Shown: positions 17,023 through 28,600 of the stretch, in pieces
How positions within the stretch are numbered: position 1 is the first letter of the stretch
How the letters are laid out: every line of letters starts with the position of its first letter
From: Bacteroidia bacterium
GTDB taxonomy: Bacteria > Bacteroidota > Bacteroidia > Bacteroidales > GWF2-35-48
Direction: 5' to 3'
NCBI GenBank assembly: GCA_016212695.1
Contig: JACREX010000240.1
Span: forward strand, 1 to 53,215
Length of the DNA: 53,215 bases
The notes under the pieces: generated by a model
Seen by the model: the letters and a program-made list of their open reading frames with translations, nothing else
Told to the model about the DNA's origin: nothing
Databases searched by the model: none
Position numbers and translations under genes: made by a program

Positions 17023-20000
17023 ATGAAAAAAATAGTATTCCTTAGCATTGTAGCATTGCTAATAAATATTTCTTTGCTTCAGGCCCAGGCGCCTCATGCT
17101 TTCAAATACCAGGCAATAGCGCGCAACAACACGGGAGATGTAATCGCCAACCAGGCGGTGAGTTTTAAAATCAGTATTCTTGAGGGCAGTTCAACAGGAA
17201 CAGTTGTATATTCGGAAGAGCACGCTGCCACGACGAATATTTTTGGTTTGGTTAATCTTACGATAGGAAACGGGAATAACCCAACCGGAAATTTTTCAAC
17301 GATCAGTTGGGGCATATCATCTTTTTATATAAAGATTGAAATGGATCCGGCAGGCGGCATTGCTTATACTGAAATGGGAACATCCCAGTTGTTGTCGGTG
17401 CCGTATGCATTGTATGCGGCAAGCGGTATCCAGGGCCCGCAGGGGCCGGCAGGAAACGACGGACTCAACGGACAGGATGGAGTAAGTATTACATCAACGG
17501 TGATACAAAACGACACCTTGTATATTATGCTCTCTAATGGCAATACGCTTAATGCAGGCTATGTTGTGGGGCCGCAAGGTTTACAGGGATTGCAAGGCAT
17601 TCAGGGTTTACAGGGCAATCCCGGAACAAACGGTTATTCTGTATTAAGCGGAACAAGCGATCCGACAGGAGGCACAGGTGTTAATGGAGATTTTTACATC
17701 AATACAACAACAAATATAATATTCGGTCCGAAAACCGGAGGAACATGGGGAAGCGGAACTTCGTTAGTGGGCCCCGCAGGAACTTATACGGCAGGTACGG
17801 GTATTAATCTCGCAGGCGGTGTTATAACAAATACAGCCCCGGATCAAACCGTATCATTATCTAACGGATCGGGAATCAGTATAACGGGTACTTATCCTTC
17901 CTTTACAGTAGCTGCAAATTTCGGAACCACAGCAGGAACAACCGCCCAGGGGAATCACACACACGCCAATATGATTACCGGTACCGGTACATCTAATAAA
18001 ATCACATTTTGGAACGGTACTTCAACAGTTACCTCTAATAATTTATTGACTTGGGATAACTCAACTAACCGGCTGGGTGTAGGAACTGCAACTCCCCTGG
18101 CCGCATTAGATGTGCTAGGAAATATCCGCATTGATGACGGAGGCACGCTCGCTGCCGGTAAAGTTCTTACTTCTGATATCAATGGCATTGCTTCCTGGCA
18201 GAATGTACCTGCAGGACTTACTTCAAACGGAACTGCCAATTACATCCCCAAATTTATTTCTGACAGTACGTTTGGAAACTCTCTTATCTATCAGAACGGA
18301 ACAAAACTCGGTGTCGGAACAACTACTCCTGCCGGACGTGTTCAGATTGTTGCCGATGCAAGCGCTCCGGACAATGAACCTTTATTTGAGATTTTAGATA
18401 AAGGAGGCAAAACTGTAATGGCGGTTTACAATGACAGCATCCATTTCTGGGTAAAAGATGATCCTTCGAAAGCGCAGAACAGGGGAAGTTTTGCCGTGAG
18501 CGGAAAAAGTTCGTCAAAATCAACAACCAATAATTTACTTTTAGTCAATGCCGATAGTACAAGAATTTATACAAATGATCCGGATGCGGGATTTGGCGTG
18601 GAAGATGTGGGCGGAGGAACCGCTACAAGATATATGCGGCTCACTCCATCCAATTATTTTATCGGGCATGAAGCAGGTATCCACGTCACCGGCGGAGTAT
18701 TCAATTCCTTCTTGGGATACCAGTCCGGTTATACGGATCAGGGCGGTTCATACAACACATTCTTAGGATATAAAAGCGGATACAGCAATGACATTGGTTC
18801 TCACAATTCATTCTTCGGGTTCCAGAGCGGATATTCGAATACGTCAGGTGCATCCAACGTATTTGTAGGAAAAGATGCCGGGTATAGCAACAACGCAGGT
18901 AGCTCTAATGTGTTCATAGGAGAAGAAGCGGGGTATTCAAATGCAATGGGAAAACAAAATGTTTTTATGGGCGATAGCGCCGGTTACTTTAATATGTCCG
19001 GTGAACAGAATATTTATATAGGATATGCTGCCGGAAAATCCTGCACCCTCTCAGGAGATAATGTATTTGTCGGTTCTGAAGCAGGAAAGAATAATACATC
19101 GGGCTCTGCGAATGTATTTCTTGGCAACCAGGTCGGTCTTAAAAATATTAACGGTTGGAGCAACCTGTTTCTGGGCAATCGTTCAGGCTATAATAATGTT
19201 GACGGTTTCCTGAATATATTTATGGGCGACAGTGCAGGGTTTTATAATCAGTCAGGCACCCAGAATACTTTTATCGGCGTGGCTGCAGGCCGATCAAGCA
19301 CTACTTCCTACGACAATGTTTTTATCGGTTCACAGGCCGGGTATCTTAATACAACCGGTTATTCAAATGTGATGATAGGAAATGAAGTCGGGTTGAAAAA
19401 TATTTCCGGTAGCTGGAATATCATTCTTGGAAATCGTTCAGGTTATTCAAATACTGAGGGAAATCAAAATATTTTTATTGGAAATCAGTCGGCGTATCTC
19501 AACACTACTGGCAGTATGAATATTTTCATGGGTTCTTTTGCCGGGTATGGTAACGCTACCGGTTCCGATAATATTTTTATGGGCGTACAAACCGGTTACT
19601 GGAATTCTACCGGCTATGCCAATGTGATGATTGGGGTTGCATCCGGATATTATAATACAACGGGTTATTCCAATGTTTTTTTGGGGAATCGAGTCGGCAA
19701 TAACAACGGGACAGGCTTTCAAAACGTATTTATCGGCGACAGCGCCGGATTAAGCAATCAAACCGGAGCACAAAATATTTTCATCGGCGCGCTGGCTGGA
19801 AAAAATAATTCCTTTGCCGGCGATAATGTGTTTATAGGAACCGAAGCAGGGGCGTTTAATGTAACCGGCTCGTCAAATGTTTTCCTTGGCAACCAGGTTG
19901 GAAAAAATAATATTTATGGTACAAAAAATGTTTATATAGGTAACCGTTCAGGGTTTTCAAATACCAACGGAAACCAGAATATATTTATCGGCGATGAAAC

Positions 20001-22566
20001 CGGGTTAACGAATACTGACGGCTCTGATAATATTTTTATCGGACCGTACGCCGGAAAAAACAATACAACTGCCGGCAACAATGTTTTCATCGGTATTCAA
20101 AGCGGGTTCTCAAATCAAATCGGACATTCCAATGTTTTCCTTGGTAATATGGTCGGTTATAGTAATACCGAAGGATATAAGAATGTGTTTATCGGCGATA
20201 GGTGCGGTTACAGCAACACAACAGGGCTTCAGAATATTTTTATCGGCGACTGGTCTGGAGTATATAATACAATAGGAAATCAAAATTTATTTATCGGCGC
20301 TTCGGCAGGTATGAATAACATTACAGGCGCTAATAATATTTTCATGGGCGACCAGGCCGGTTATACAAATACCACAGGTTATGCCAATGTGATGATTGGA
20401 AATGAAGTAGGGTACGGCAATGAAACCGGTTATTCCAATGTATTTATCGGCAACAAATCGGGCCGCACCAACCAGAATGGTATTCAGAACGTATTTATCG
20501 GCGATAGCGCTGGGATATCAAATTCATCAGGCACACAGAATATTTTCATAGGCGCTCTTGCCGGGCGCTACAATACCTCTGCCGGAGATAATGTGTTCAT
20601 CGGATCAGAAGCAGGGGCCATGAATGTTAACGGACAGGCAAATGTTTTCCTCGGTAACCAGGTAGGAAAAAATAATATTACAGGATATAAAAATGTATTT
20701 GAAGGAAACCGTTCCGGATTCAGCAATTCAAGCGGATACCAGAATATTTTCATAGGCGATGAATCGGGTTTCACAAATACTGACGGTTATCAAAACGTAT
20801 TCATCGGTATTATGGCCGGAAAAATGAATACAACAGGTACTGATAATATCTTCCTGGGCAACCAGAGCGGATTCACAAATTCTACAGGAGTATATAACAT
20901 TTTCATGGGTTCAAGCGCCGGTTATAACAATACACTGGGAAACAGTAATATTTATATGGGATACCAGGCCGGTATTACAAACCAGACCGGTTCGCACAAT
21001 GTCTTTCTCGGCACGGAAGCGGGGAAAAACACGAACAGTACATTTGGCATTACCGGTTGCTATAATGTCTTTCTCGGACGCGGCGCAGGATATACAAACA
21101 CGCAGGGATATTCAAACAGCTTTATTGGCAACCTGTCCGGATATGGAAACACTACCGGTTATTCAAATACCTTCATCGGCGATGAAAGCGGATATTATAA
21201 TACTACAGGTACCAATAATGTTTACATCGGGCGAAGAAGCGGGTATTGTGAAGGAACAGGCGGCACAGGGGGAGACAATATCTTCCTCGGAAATGAAAGC
21301 GGTTATAAGAATACCACCGGCTATAATAATCATTTTTTCGGTTTGAATTCCGGCCATGATAATACCATCGGGCATGATAATGTTTTTCTCGGAAAAAGCA
21401 CAGGGATGACCAATACAACAGGCGCCAATAACATATTTATCGGTACGGTTAGTGGCGCTCACAATACTGACGGTATTAATAATGTTTGCATTGGTGAAAG
21501 CGCCGGTTATGAAAACGGCGCCAGTTCGCACAATACTTTTGTGGGGCATCACAGCGGAGAAAAGAATACAGGAAACGGGTGGAATTCGTTTTATGGCGCT
21601 TACAGCGGAAGCAGTAATACCACAGGCGAAGAAAATACCTATCTGGGACAAAGCGCTGGTTACTATAACCTGACCGGTTCAAACAATGTTTTCATTGGGA
21701 GCGAGGCTGGGAAAAACGCTACGGGAAGCGGCAATCTTTTCATAGGTTACGGAGCCGGTTACAGCCAGGCAGGAGATGATAAATTATTCATCGGAAATAA
21801 CTGGAACGGAGGCACGCCACTGATCGGCGGTGATTTCAATGCATGGAGGGTAGGTATCTACAGAATGCCCACCACCCACACCTTTGAAGTGGAGGGAACC
21901 ATCTGGGCAAATGGGGCAGGATCAACCGGAAACATCCTGAACCTTTTCGGGCCGATCAGCTCTTATGGTTACGGCGCCCGCATAACCTTCGGCGATGCAA
22001 ACAATGCATATATTGAAGAAGACCTTGATGATTATCTTACTATAAATGCCAATAACCGTATTGCGCTTATGGGCGGTAACGTTGGAATAGGAACTCTTAC
22101 TCCCTCTCAAAAACTTTCCGTATCCGGAAATATCTGCTATACCGGATCCATCGGCGCATGCTCCGATATCCGGTATAAAAAGAATGTTGCTCCTCTTGAA
22201 AACTCTTTGTCAAAATTACTGCAGATTCAGGGTGTGAACTATTTCTGGAAGACCGAAGAATTTCCTGAAAAAGACTTTTTGAATACTAAGCAAATCGGGT
22301 TCATTGCGCAGGAAATCGAAAAAATTTATCCTGAAGTGGTGATTACAGACAACACCGGGTTTAAATCAGTTGATTATTCCCGCCTCACCCCGATTTTAGT
22401 GGAAGCAATCAAAGAACAGCAAAAATTAATTGATAAAATTGTAAACGAAAATTCCATCCTGAAATCTGATAACGCGGAGTTAAAATTAAAAACTCAGGAA
22501 ATAGATAAATTAAAAACTGAGATTGAAAAGATCAATTCTATTTTAAATCCTTCTGCCAAAAAATAA
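17023..22566 (+). CDS. Giant fibre protein C, repeat head and S74 tail
   Basis: From the ATG at 17023 the protein is 1847 residues. The frame is open further upstream only through a TTG that overlaps the promoter, and MKKIVFLSIVALL is the proper signal peptide. Parts in order: signal peptide, shared N-terminal domain (about 22-140), a short GXY region, one GYSVLSG...FGPKT module, linkers, then the KAQNRGSFAVSGKS block. The head holds about 61 copies of the 17-residue repeat (544-1586), making it the most head-heavy paralogue. The S74 chaperone has S1714/K1719 in SDIRYK and IGFIAQEIEKIYPEVV, then a long coiled coil ending NPSAKK. Collagen-like content is much lower than in A, so the mature fibre may be mostly beta-roll. 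Secretion by signal peptide is seen; the route over the outer membrane is unknown because no T9SS tail exists. Confidence 0.85.
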   Translation: MKKIVFLSIVALLINISLLQAQAPHAFKYQAIARNNTGDVIANQAVSFKISILEGSSTGTVVYSEEHAATTNIFGLVNLTIGNGNNPTGNFSTISWGISSFYIKIEMDPAGGIAYTEMGTSQLLSVPYALYAASGIQGPQGPAGNDGLNGQDGVSITSTVIQNDTLYIMLSNGNTLNAGYVVGPQGLQGLQGIQGLQGNPGTNGYSVLSGTSDPTGGTGVNGDFYINTTTNIIFGPKTGGTWGSGTSLVGPAGTYTAGTGINLAGGVITNTAPDQTVSLSNGSGISITGTYPSFTVAANFGTTAGTTAQGNHTHANMITGTGTSNKITFWNGTSTVTSNNLLTWDNSTNRLGVGTATPLAALDVLGNIRIDDGGTLAAGKVLTSDINGIASWQNVPAGLTSNGTANYIPKFISDSTFGNSLIYQNGTKLGVGTTTPAGRVQIVADASAPDNEPLFEILDKGGKTVMAVYNDSIHFWVKDDPSKAQNRGSFAVSGKSSSKSTTNNLLLVNADSTRIYTNDPDAGFGVEDVGGGTATRYMRLTPSNYFIGHEAGIHVTGGVFNSFLGYQSGYTDQGGSYNTFLGYKSGYSNDIGSHNSFFGFQSGYSNTSGASNVFVGKDAGYSNNAGSSNVFIGEEAGYSNAMGKQNVFMGDSAGYFNMSGEQNIYIGYAAGKSCTLSGDNVFVGSEAGKNNTSGSANVFLGNQVGLKNINGWSNLFLGNRSGYNNVDGFLNIFMGDSAGFYNQSGTQNTFIGVAAGRSSTTSYDNVFIGSQAGYLNTTGYSNVMIGNEVGLKNISGSWNIILGNRSGYSNTEGNQNIFIGNQSAYLNTTGSMNIFMGSFAGYGNATGSDNIFMGVQTGYWNSTGYANVMIGVASGYYNTTGYSNVFLGNRVGNNNGTGFQNVFIGDSAGLSNQTGAQNIFIGALAGKNNSFAGDNVFIGTEAGAFNVTGSSNVFLGNQVGKNNIYGTKNVYIGNRSGFSNTNGNQNIFIGDETGLTNTDGSDNIFIGPYAGKNNTTAGNNVFIGIQSGFSNQIGHSNVFLGNMVGYSNTEGYKNVFIGDRCGYSNTTGLQNIFIGDWSGVYNTIGNQNLFIGASAGMNNITGANNIFMGDQAGYTNTTGYANVMIGNEVGYGNETGYSNVFIGNKSGRTNQNGIQNVFIGDSAGISNSSGTQNIFIGALAGRYNTSAGDNVFIGSEAGAMNVNGQANVFLGNQVGKNNITGYKNVFEGNRSGFSNSSGYQNIFIGDESGFTNTDGYQNVFIGIMAGKMNTTGTDNIFLGNQSGFTNSTGVYNIFMGSSAGYNNTLGNSNIYMGYQAGITNQTGSHNVFLGTEAGKNTNSTFGITGCYNVFLGRGAGYTNTQGYSNSFIGNLSGYGNTTGYSNTFIGDESGYYNTTGTNNVYIGRRSGYCEGTGGTGGDNIFLGNESGYKNTTGYNNHFFGLNSGHDNTIGHDNVFLGKSTGMTNTTGANNIFIGTVSGAHNTDGINNVCIGESAGYENGASSHNTFVGHHSGEKNTGNGWNSFYGAYSGSSNTTGEENTYLGQSAGYYNLTGSNNVFIGSEAGKNATGSGNLFIGYGAGYSQAGDDKLFIGNNWNGGTPLIGGDFNAWRVGIYRMPTTHTFEVEGTIWANGAGSTGNILNLFGPISSYGYGARITFGDANNAYIEEDLDDYLTINANNRIALMGGNVGIGTLTPSQKLSVSGNICYTGSIGACSDIRYKKNVAPLENSLSKLLQIQGVNYFWKTEEFPEKDFLNTKQIGFIAQEIEKIYPEVVITDNTGFKSVDYSRLTPILVEAIKEQQKLIDKIVNENSILKSDNAELKLKTQEIDKLKTEIEKINSILNPSAKK
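18652..21780 (+). repeat. About 61 copies of the 17-residue head repeat, with a higher-order unit
   Basis: Continuous 51-bp in-frame repeats. On top of the basic unit, a block of about 15 repeats (255 residues, 765 bp) is duplicated: the copy starting at 19723 (NVFIGDSAGLSN) matches the one at 20488 (NVFIGDSAGISN), and rungs before and after stay in register (ALAG, EAGA, NQVGKNN, NRSGFSN). Two copies carry insertions (near 21030 and 21240). Confidence 0.8.
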
Positions 22567-22583
22567 AATACCCATTATCAAAA

Positions 22584-22615
22584 TTTGGGGATATATTTAT
22601 TAATGTATATTTTTG
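22584..22615 (+). promoter_or_regulatory. Promoter for fibre gene D
   Basis: TTTG at 22584-22587 and TATTTTTG at 22608-22615 are 20 nt apart. Transcription would start inside the following hairpin, so the new transcript would lack part of the 5' arm and escape that terminator, while read-through from gene C would form it. Confidence 0.65.
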
Positions 22616-22643
22616 AGAGGAGTAAAAAATACTCCTCTTTTTT
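22616..22643 (+). terminator. Rho-independent terminator after fibre gene C
   Basis: A perfect 9-bp stem AGAGGAGTA (22616-22624) / TACTCCTCT (22630-22638) with an AAAAA loop is followed by TTTTTT. It directly follows the gene D promoter. Confidence 0.78.
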
Positions 22644-22665
22644 GTTCAATATTAAATTCAAAAAT

Positions 22666-25600
22666 ATGAAAAAACTATATGTTTTTATTTGGTTTGTCTT
22701 AGCAGGTTTATATACTTATGCACAGGCGCCCTATGCCTTCAAATACCAGGCAGTAGCCCGCAATGTCGGCGGTAATGTTTTGCAAAATCAGAATGTAAGT
22801 TTCCGTATTTCCCTGCTTCAGGGCAGTTCAACAGGAGCAGCCGTGTATTCCGAGGAACATGCTGCTACCACCAATGCCTTTGGGTTGGTGAACCTGGAGA
22901 TTGGTAATGGTAGTAATGTGACAGGTATTATTGACAGCATCCACTGGGCAAATGGACCCTATTTCATAAAGATAGAAATGGACGCCACAGGCGGTAACAC
23001 CTTTTCTGAAATGGGTGTTACTCAATTATTATCGGTACCCTATGCTTTGTATGCGGCCAGCGGCAACCAGGGACCACAAGGGCCACAGGGATCAGCCGGC
23101 AGCGACGGGATCAACGGGCAGGATGGTGTTGGTATAACAAGCACATTAGTTCAAAACGATAGTTTATATATTACGCTCTCCAATGGAACTACGCTCAATG
23201 CAGGCTATGTAGTGGGGCCGCAGGGATTACAGGGTACACAGGGCGACCAGGGAATACAGGGATTGCCCGGCGCTGACGGAGTCAGTGTTACTAACTCTTA
23301 TATTCTTAATGACAGTCTTTATATTCTTCTATCAAACAACCAAACCATCAATGCGGGTTATGTGAGAGGACTTCAGGGAGAACAGGGAATACAGGGTGTG
23401 GCCGGACAAGATGGAGCAAACGGCATTAATGGTATTTCTATCTCTTGGCTCGGTAATCTTGCCGCTGCTCCTGCTTCGCCTGCTCTCAACAATGTTTATT
23501 ACAATACTACCGATAAAAAAGCATATATTTTCAATGGCTCTTCCTGGGACATTCTTGCACAGGATGGTGTTGACGGTAACACCGGTCCCATGGGGCCACA
23601 GGGCGCTGCCGGAACCGGCCTCACCAATCGCGGTGCTTGGGTTACAGGTACTGATTATAATCCCAGCGACTATGTATTCGACCGTTCCACTGGTGATTCA
23701 CTGGTTAACTCTATGTGGATTTGCCAGGCTGCTGCTACTTTTAATTCGATCTTTCAGCCATACTTAGACAATACGAACTGGGTGGAGTTTCAGGCTCCGG
23801 CAGGGCAGAACGGTGTTTCTCTCACTTGGCTTGGAACTTTTGCAACAGCACCATCAAGCCCACAGTTAAATTATGCATATTACAATTCAGCAGATAAAAA
23901 ATCTTATGTATGGAACGGAGTAGCATGGGAAGTAATATCACTGGACGGAGTTGACGGAGTTACTGGTCTTCAGGGTATTCAGGGGGAACCGGGTTTACAG
24001 GGAATACAGGGAAATGCCGGACAGGATGGTATTGGAATTACCAGTTCCTATATTGCCAATGACAGTTTGTTCCTTGTTTATAGCAACAGTACAATTGTAA
24101 ACGCAGGTCATGTCAGAGGCGCACAGGGGCCACTGGGAATTCAAGGAGACCAGGGCATACAGGGAGAGCAAGGTATTCCGGGTATTCAGGGAAATACCGG
24201 TGATAATGGCATCGGCATCACAAATACATATGTTTCCAATGACAGTTTATTTATTATATTCAGCAGCGGAAGCGCCATCAATGCGGGACATGTAAGAGGG
24301 CAGCAGGGTCCTCAGGGAATAGCCGGAGCAAATGGCACAAATGGAGCAGATGGAACCAATGGCACAAACGGCATTAATGGAACAGATGGAAAAACCATTT
24401 TATCCGGAACAATATATCCCACATCCGAGGGACTGGATGGAGATTTTTATATCAATACAACGACTAACCAGATTTTTGGTCCAAAGACAGAGGGAGCATG
24501 GGGAGCGGGAACATCATTAATCGGCCCGCAAGGCACACAGGGATCGCAGGGAATTCAGGGAGAACAAGGCTTGCAGGGAATTCAGGGAACCCCCGGAACC
24601 AATGGAGTTGACGGAACCAATGGCACGAATGGTTATTCTGTATTAAGTGGTGCAAGCGATCCAACTGCCGGCACAGGTGTTGATGGTGATTTCTATATCA
24701 ACACTACATCAAACACTATTTTTGGCCCTAAGACAGGCGGTACATGGGGAACGGGAACTTCTTTAGTCGGGCCTGCAGGAACCTATACTCCAGGGACTGG
24801 AATTTCAATAGCATCTAATACCATTTCATTATCCTCACCTGTATCCATTGCAAATGGCGGCACAAACGCTTCATCATATACCGCTAATCAGTTTTTATTG
24901 TACAATGGAACGGCATTTACGGCCAGCGGATACAGTAACACCAGTTTTGCCAATGCCACGCATTCTCATACTACGCTTACCAGAGGTTCAGGCCTCACAG
25001 GCAGCAATTATGATGGTTCAACAGCGACAACATGGGCGATAGATTTCGGAACAGGCGCCACACAGGTTGCAACAGGTAATCACACTCACACGCAGCTTCA
25101 CAATCAATCACACGCAATAACATCTACAAGCGACCACACAGCAGGCAACTGGAAACTATTTTACTCCAATGGAAGCGGACAAGTAACAGAACTAAGCTTT
25201 GGCACTTCAGGACAAGTGCTTTCATCAACAGGAGCATCATCAACGCCCTCATGGACGACGCCAACCTTAGGAACTGTAACGAGTGTAGGACTTTCTATGC
25301 CTTCTGTTTTTTCGGTTTCAGGCTCACCTGTAACATCCTCAGGCACTCTGACTGCGTCATTCAATTCACAAACTGCAAATTATGTTTTTGCAGCGCCGAA
25401 TGGCAGCGCCGGTACACCAACATTCAGAGCATTAGTAGCTGCTGATTTACCATCTCATAGCCATAGTTCCTTAACTCCCGGAACGGGATTAACGGGAACA
25501 GCATATAGTGGTTCCGCAGCAGTTTCAGACTGGGCTGTCAGTTTCGCTGGAAGCGGCTCGGTAAACTCAGCGGCGCACAGCGACCATACCCATACAAGCA

Positions 25601-28600
25601 TGGTTACAGGCAGCGGAACAGCTACGCAGGTGGCCTTCTGGAGCAATGCCTCAGCGCTTACAAGCAGTTCCAATCTTTATTGGGATAATACAAATTTCCG
25701 CCTTGGCATTGGTACCTCAAGCCCTACTGCTACCTTATCGGTTCAGGGAAATTCAATATTTAATTTCGGAAGGTCGGGAGGAGCAAACCATGTTACAATA
25801 CGCGGATATCATACTGGAATAAACTATGGAGTGCTTGCTTTCCAGGCATACAATGACGCAACTGATATTAATATTGCTGAAATTGCAGGTTTGATTACCG
25901 GCCATACTTCTGGTTCTGAATCCGGAGGTTTATTATTCAGTACAAAGCCGGCAAGCGGCGCAACATCAGAACGTATGCGTATTAATGAAAATGGCAATGT
26001 TGGTATCGGAACAACGACTCCAAATACAGGTCTTCATATAGCAAAAAATGCGACTTGGGGTGCGCCAGTCTGGATTGATGCTACAGGTGTAACAGGAGGA
26101 AGGCTATGGGTAATTCAGTCTACAGGTGGCGACCATAGTGCTGGTCAGGGTAAATTCATATTCAGAGATGAAATTGCCTCTATCAATGTAATGACTTTAC
26201 TCTCAAGTGGCAATGTCGGTATTGGAACAACAAATCCATCAGCAACGCTTACAGTGAATGGGAGCATGCTTTTAACAGGCGCCACGCGCAGCATTTCAAA
26301 AGATGCCAATCAAAGGCTTGATATTTTTAACGTAGGTGGACTCAATTCAACCGGCCCGTTTTGGATTGGTTATCACTTTTCTCCTCCCGATGCCCTCACC
26401 CTTGCAGGCTCAAATGTTTACCCTCGTACGTCAATATATTGGAATTACAACACCGTTGCGAATCCTACTGATGCGACGTTCAATTATTATCTCGGCAACA
26501 CAGGCGGCCTCACAGCAAGTCTCGCCTTTGGGACAGAAAGCGCCGGCAACATAGATTTCCTAACCGCAGGTACAAACAGGGTACGTATTACAGGCACTGG
26601 CAATGTTGGGATTGGTACAACAAATCCAACGACCACGTTACATTTGGAAGGTTCGTTCAGATATTCTGACGATTCAGAAGCGCCCGGAAAGGTTTTGACT
26701 TCTATTGATGCTAACGGAAATGCCACATGGGCTTCTCCGGCTATTGGCTCTGCCAGCGGAACCGCTAATTATGTTGCTAAATTCACCAGCGCTACTGCTC
26801 TTGGAAACAGCCAGATTTTCGACAATGGAACCAATGTTGGGATTGGCGCTACAAATCCGTTTCATGGAAAACTTGCTGTTGTTTCGACTAACGGCGCTGC
26901 AGCCGGACCAAATGCACAGATTAATGCTATAGCAGGAAGCACTGCCCAGGGACAGCGTGCTGTGATTTCTTTCTGGCCTACATTTGAAGGTACAGGCGAT
27001 AACGGAGCACGTCGCGCTGCTGATATTGTTGCAGGGTTCAGTGGAGGGGCATGGTGTAATCAGTATCTTGCATTTCACACAGGCGACTGCGGCGCTAATG
27101 ATGCAGCTAATCTTACATATGAGAGGATGCGAATCAATGGTAATGGTTATGTTGGAATAGGCACTGCCAACCCCACCGGTAAAGTACAGATAGCAGCAGG
27201 TTCATCACTTCCTGCCAATGTACCCATTTTTGAAATTAAAGATCAGAATAATCATGATGTTATGGTTGTGTATAAAGACAGTATTCATTTCTATGTTCAG
27301 GATCCATTCGGTGGAGCTAAAGGACAGAACAGGGGATGTTTTGCCGTAAGTGGTAAAAGCGATACCAAGGCGGTTACAAGTAATTATTTTTACCTAAATC
27401 CTGCAAATAATTTTATAGGACAGGATGCAGGGAAAAGCCTTTCGGGCGCTTTAAATTATAGCGGGAAATACAATACATTTATAGGCTATCAGGCAGGATA
27501 TACAGACACATCAGGGTATAAAAATTATTTTATTGGTTACAAATCTGGATATACAAATAAAAGTGGTTATAGCAATATCTTCATTGGCGATAGTGTGGGT
27601 TTTTCAAACACTTCAGGACACAGCAACGTCTTTATGGGAAATAAAAGCGGTAGTTCTAATACCATAGGTTGGCGCAATGTTTTTATGGGTTATCAAAGTG
27701 GTATTTCAAATATTAATGGTATGAATAATGTTTTTATTGGTACTGAGGCTGGTTACAGTAATACCTATGGCCTTTCTAACACCTTTATCGGTAATATGGC
27801 CGGCCATAACCATCAAGATGGTCAGCAAAATGTTTATATTGGACAAAATGCCGCTTATTCTGATGTTTCAGGATTAAAAAATGTTATTATTGGTAGTTCT
27901 GCTGCAACTTCTAAAGCGAGTGGCGACAATAATGTGGTATTAGGATATCGCGCAGGAAACAATCTTAATGGAAGCGGAAATGTTTTTATTGGTTACTATG
28001 CCGGTTATAATGAAACCGGTTCAAATAAATTGTATATCGCAAATACATCTACTGATCCCCCATTAATTTATGGCGATTTTTCCAATGGAAGAATCGGACT
28101 TGGAACAACCAGCCCGGACCTCAAATTAAGAATCTGGACGAATGATGGCGACGGCATAGGAATTACAGGTGGTGGAGCCAATACTTTAATGTTATTTGAA
28201 GACAACGGGTTTGCCCGTGTAAAATATGATGGAAACAATTTGAGAATCGGTACGAATGCTGATAATAATCTGCTCACTTTGAATTCCACATATGTAGGTA
28301 TCGGCACTACAAGCGCATCATTCCCTCTTGACGTAGCTACATCGGCGAATTCCACACAGTCTTACGGCTGGCTCAACAGCGCCGGAAACATTGGCACTTC
28401 TTCAGGCACAAATGCATATTCCATCCGCGCTGCAGCCAGAATTCTTGCCACCGAGTTCAATGCCAACTCCGATGCAAGAATTAAAAATATCACCGGATAT
28501 TCTGATACAAAAAATGATCTTGACTTAATCAATAAAATAAAGGTTACCAATTATACCTACATTGACAAAGTAAACAACGGGAATCAGATAAAAGAGGGAT

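Noticed and set aside
21163-21651. 162-residue minus-strand ORF within fibre gene C
   Set aside because: It is an antisense shadow of the 51-bp repeats; similar antisense ORFs recur in phase with the repeat and carry no domain or start signals.
22585-22665. TTG start that would extend fibre gene D upstream
   Set aside because: It would place the promoter and terminator hairpin inside the coding sequence; the ATG at 22666 begins a normal signal peptide.
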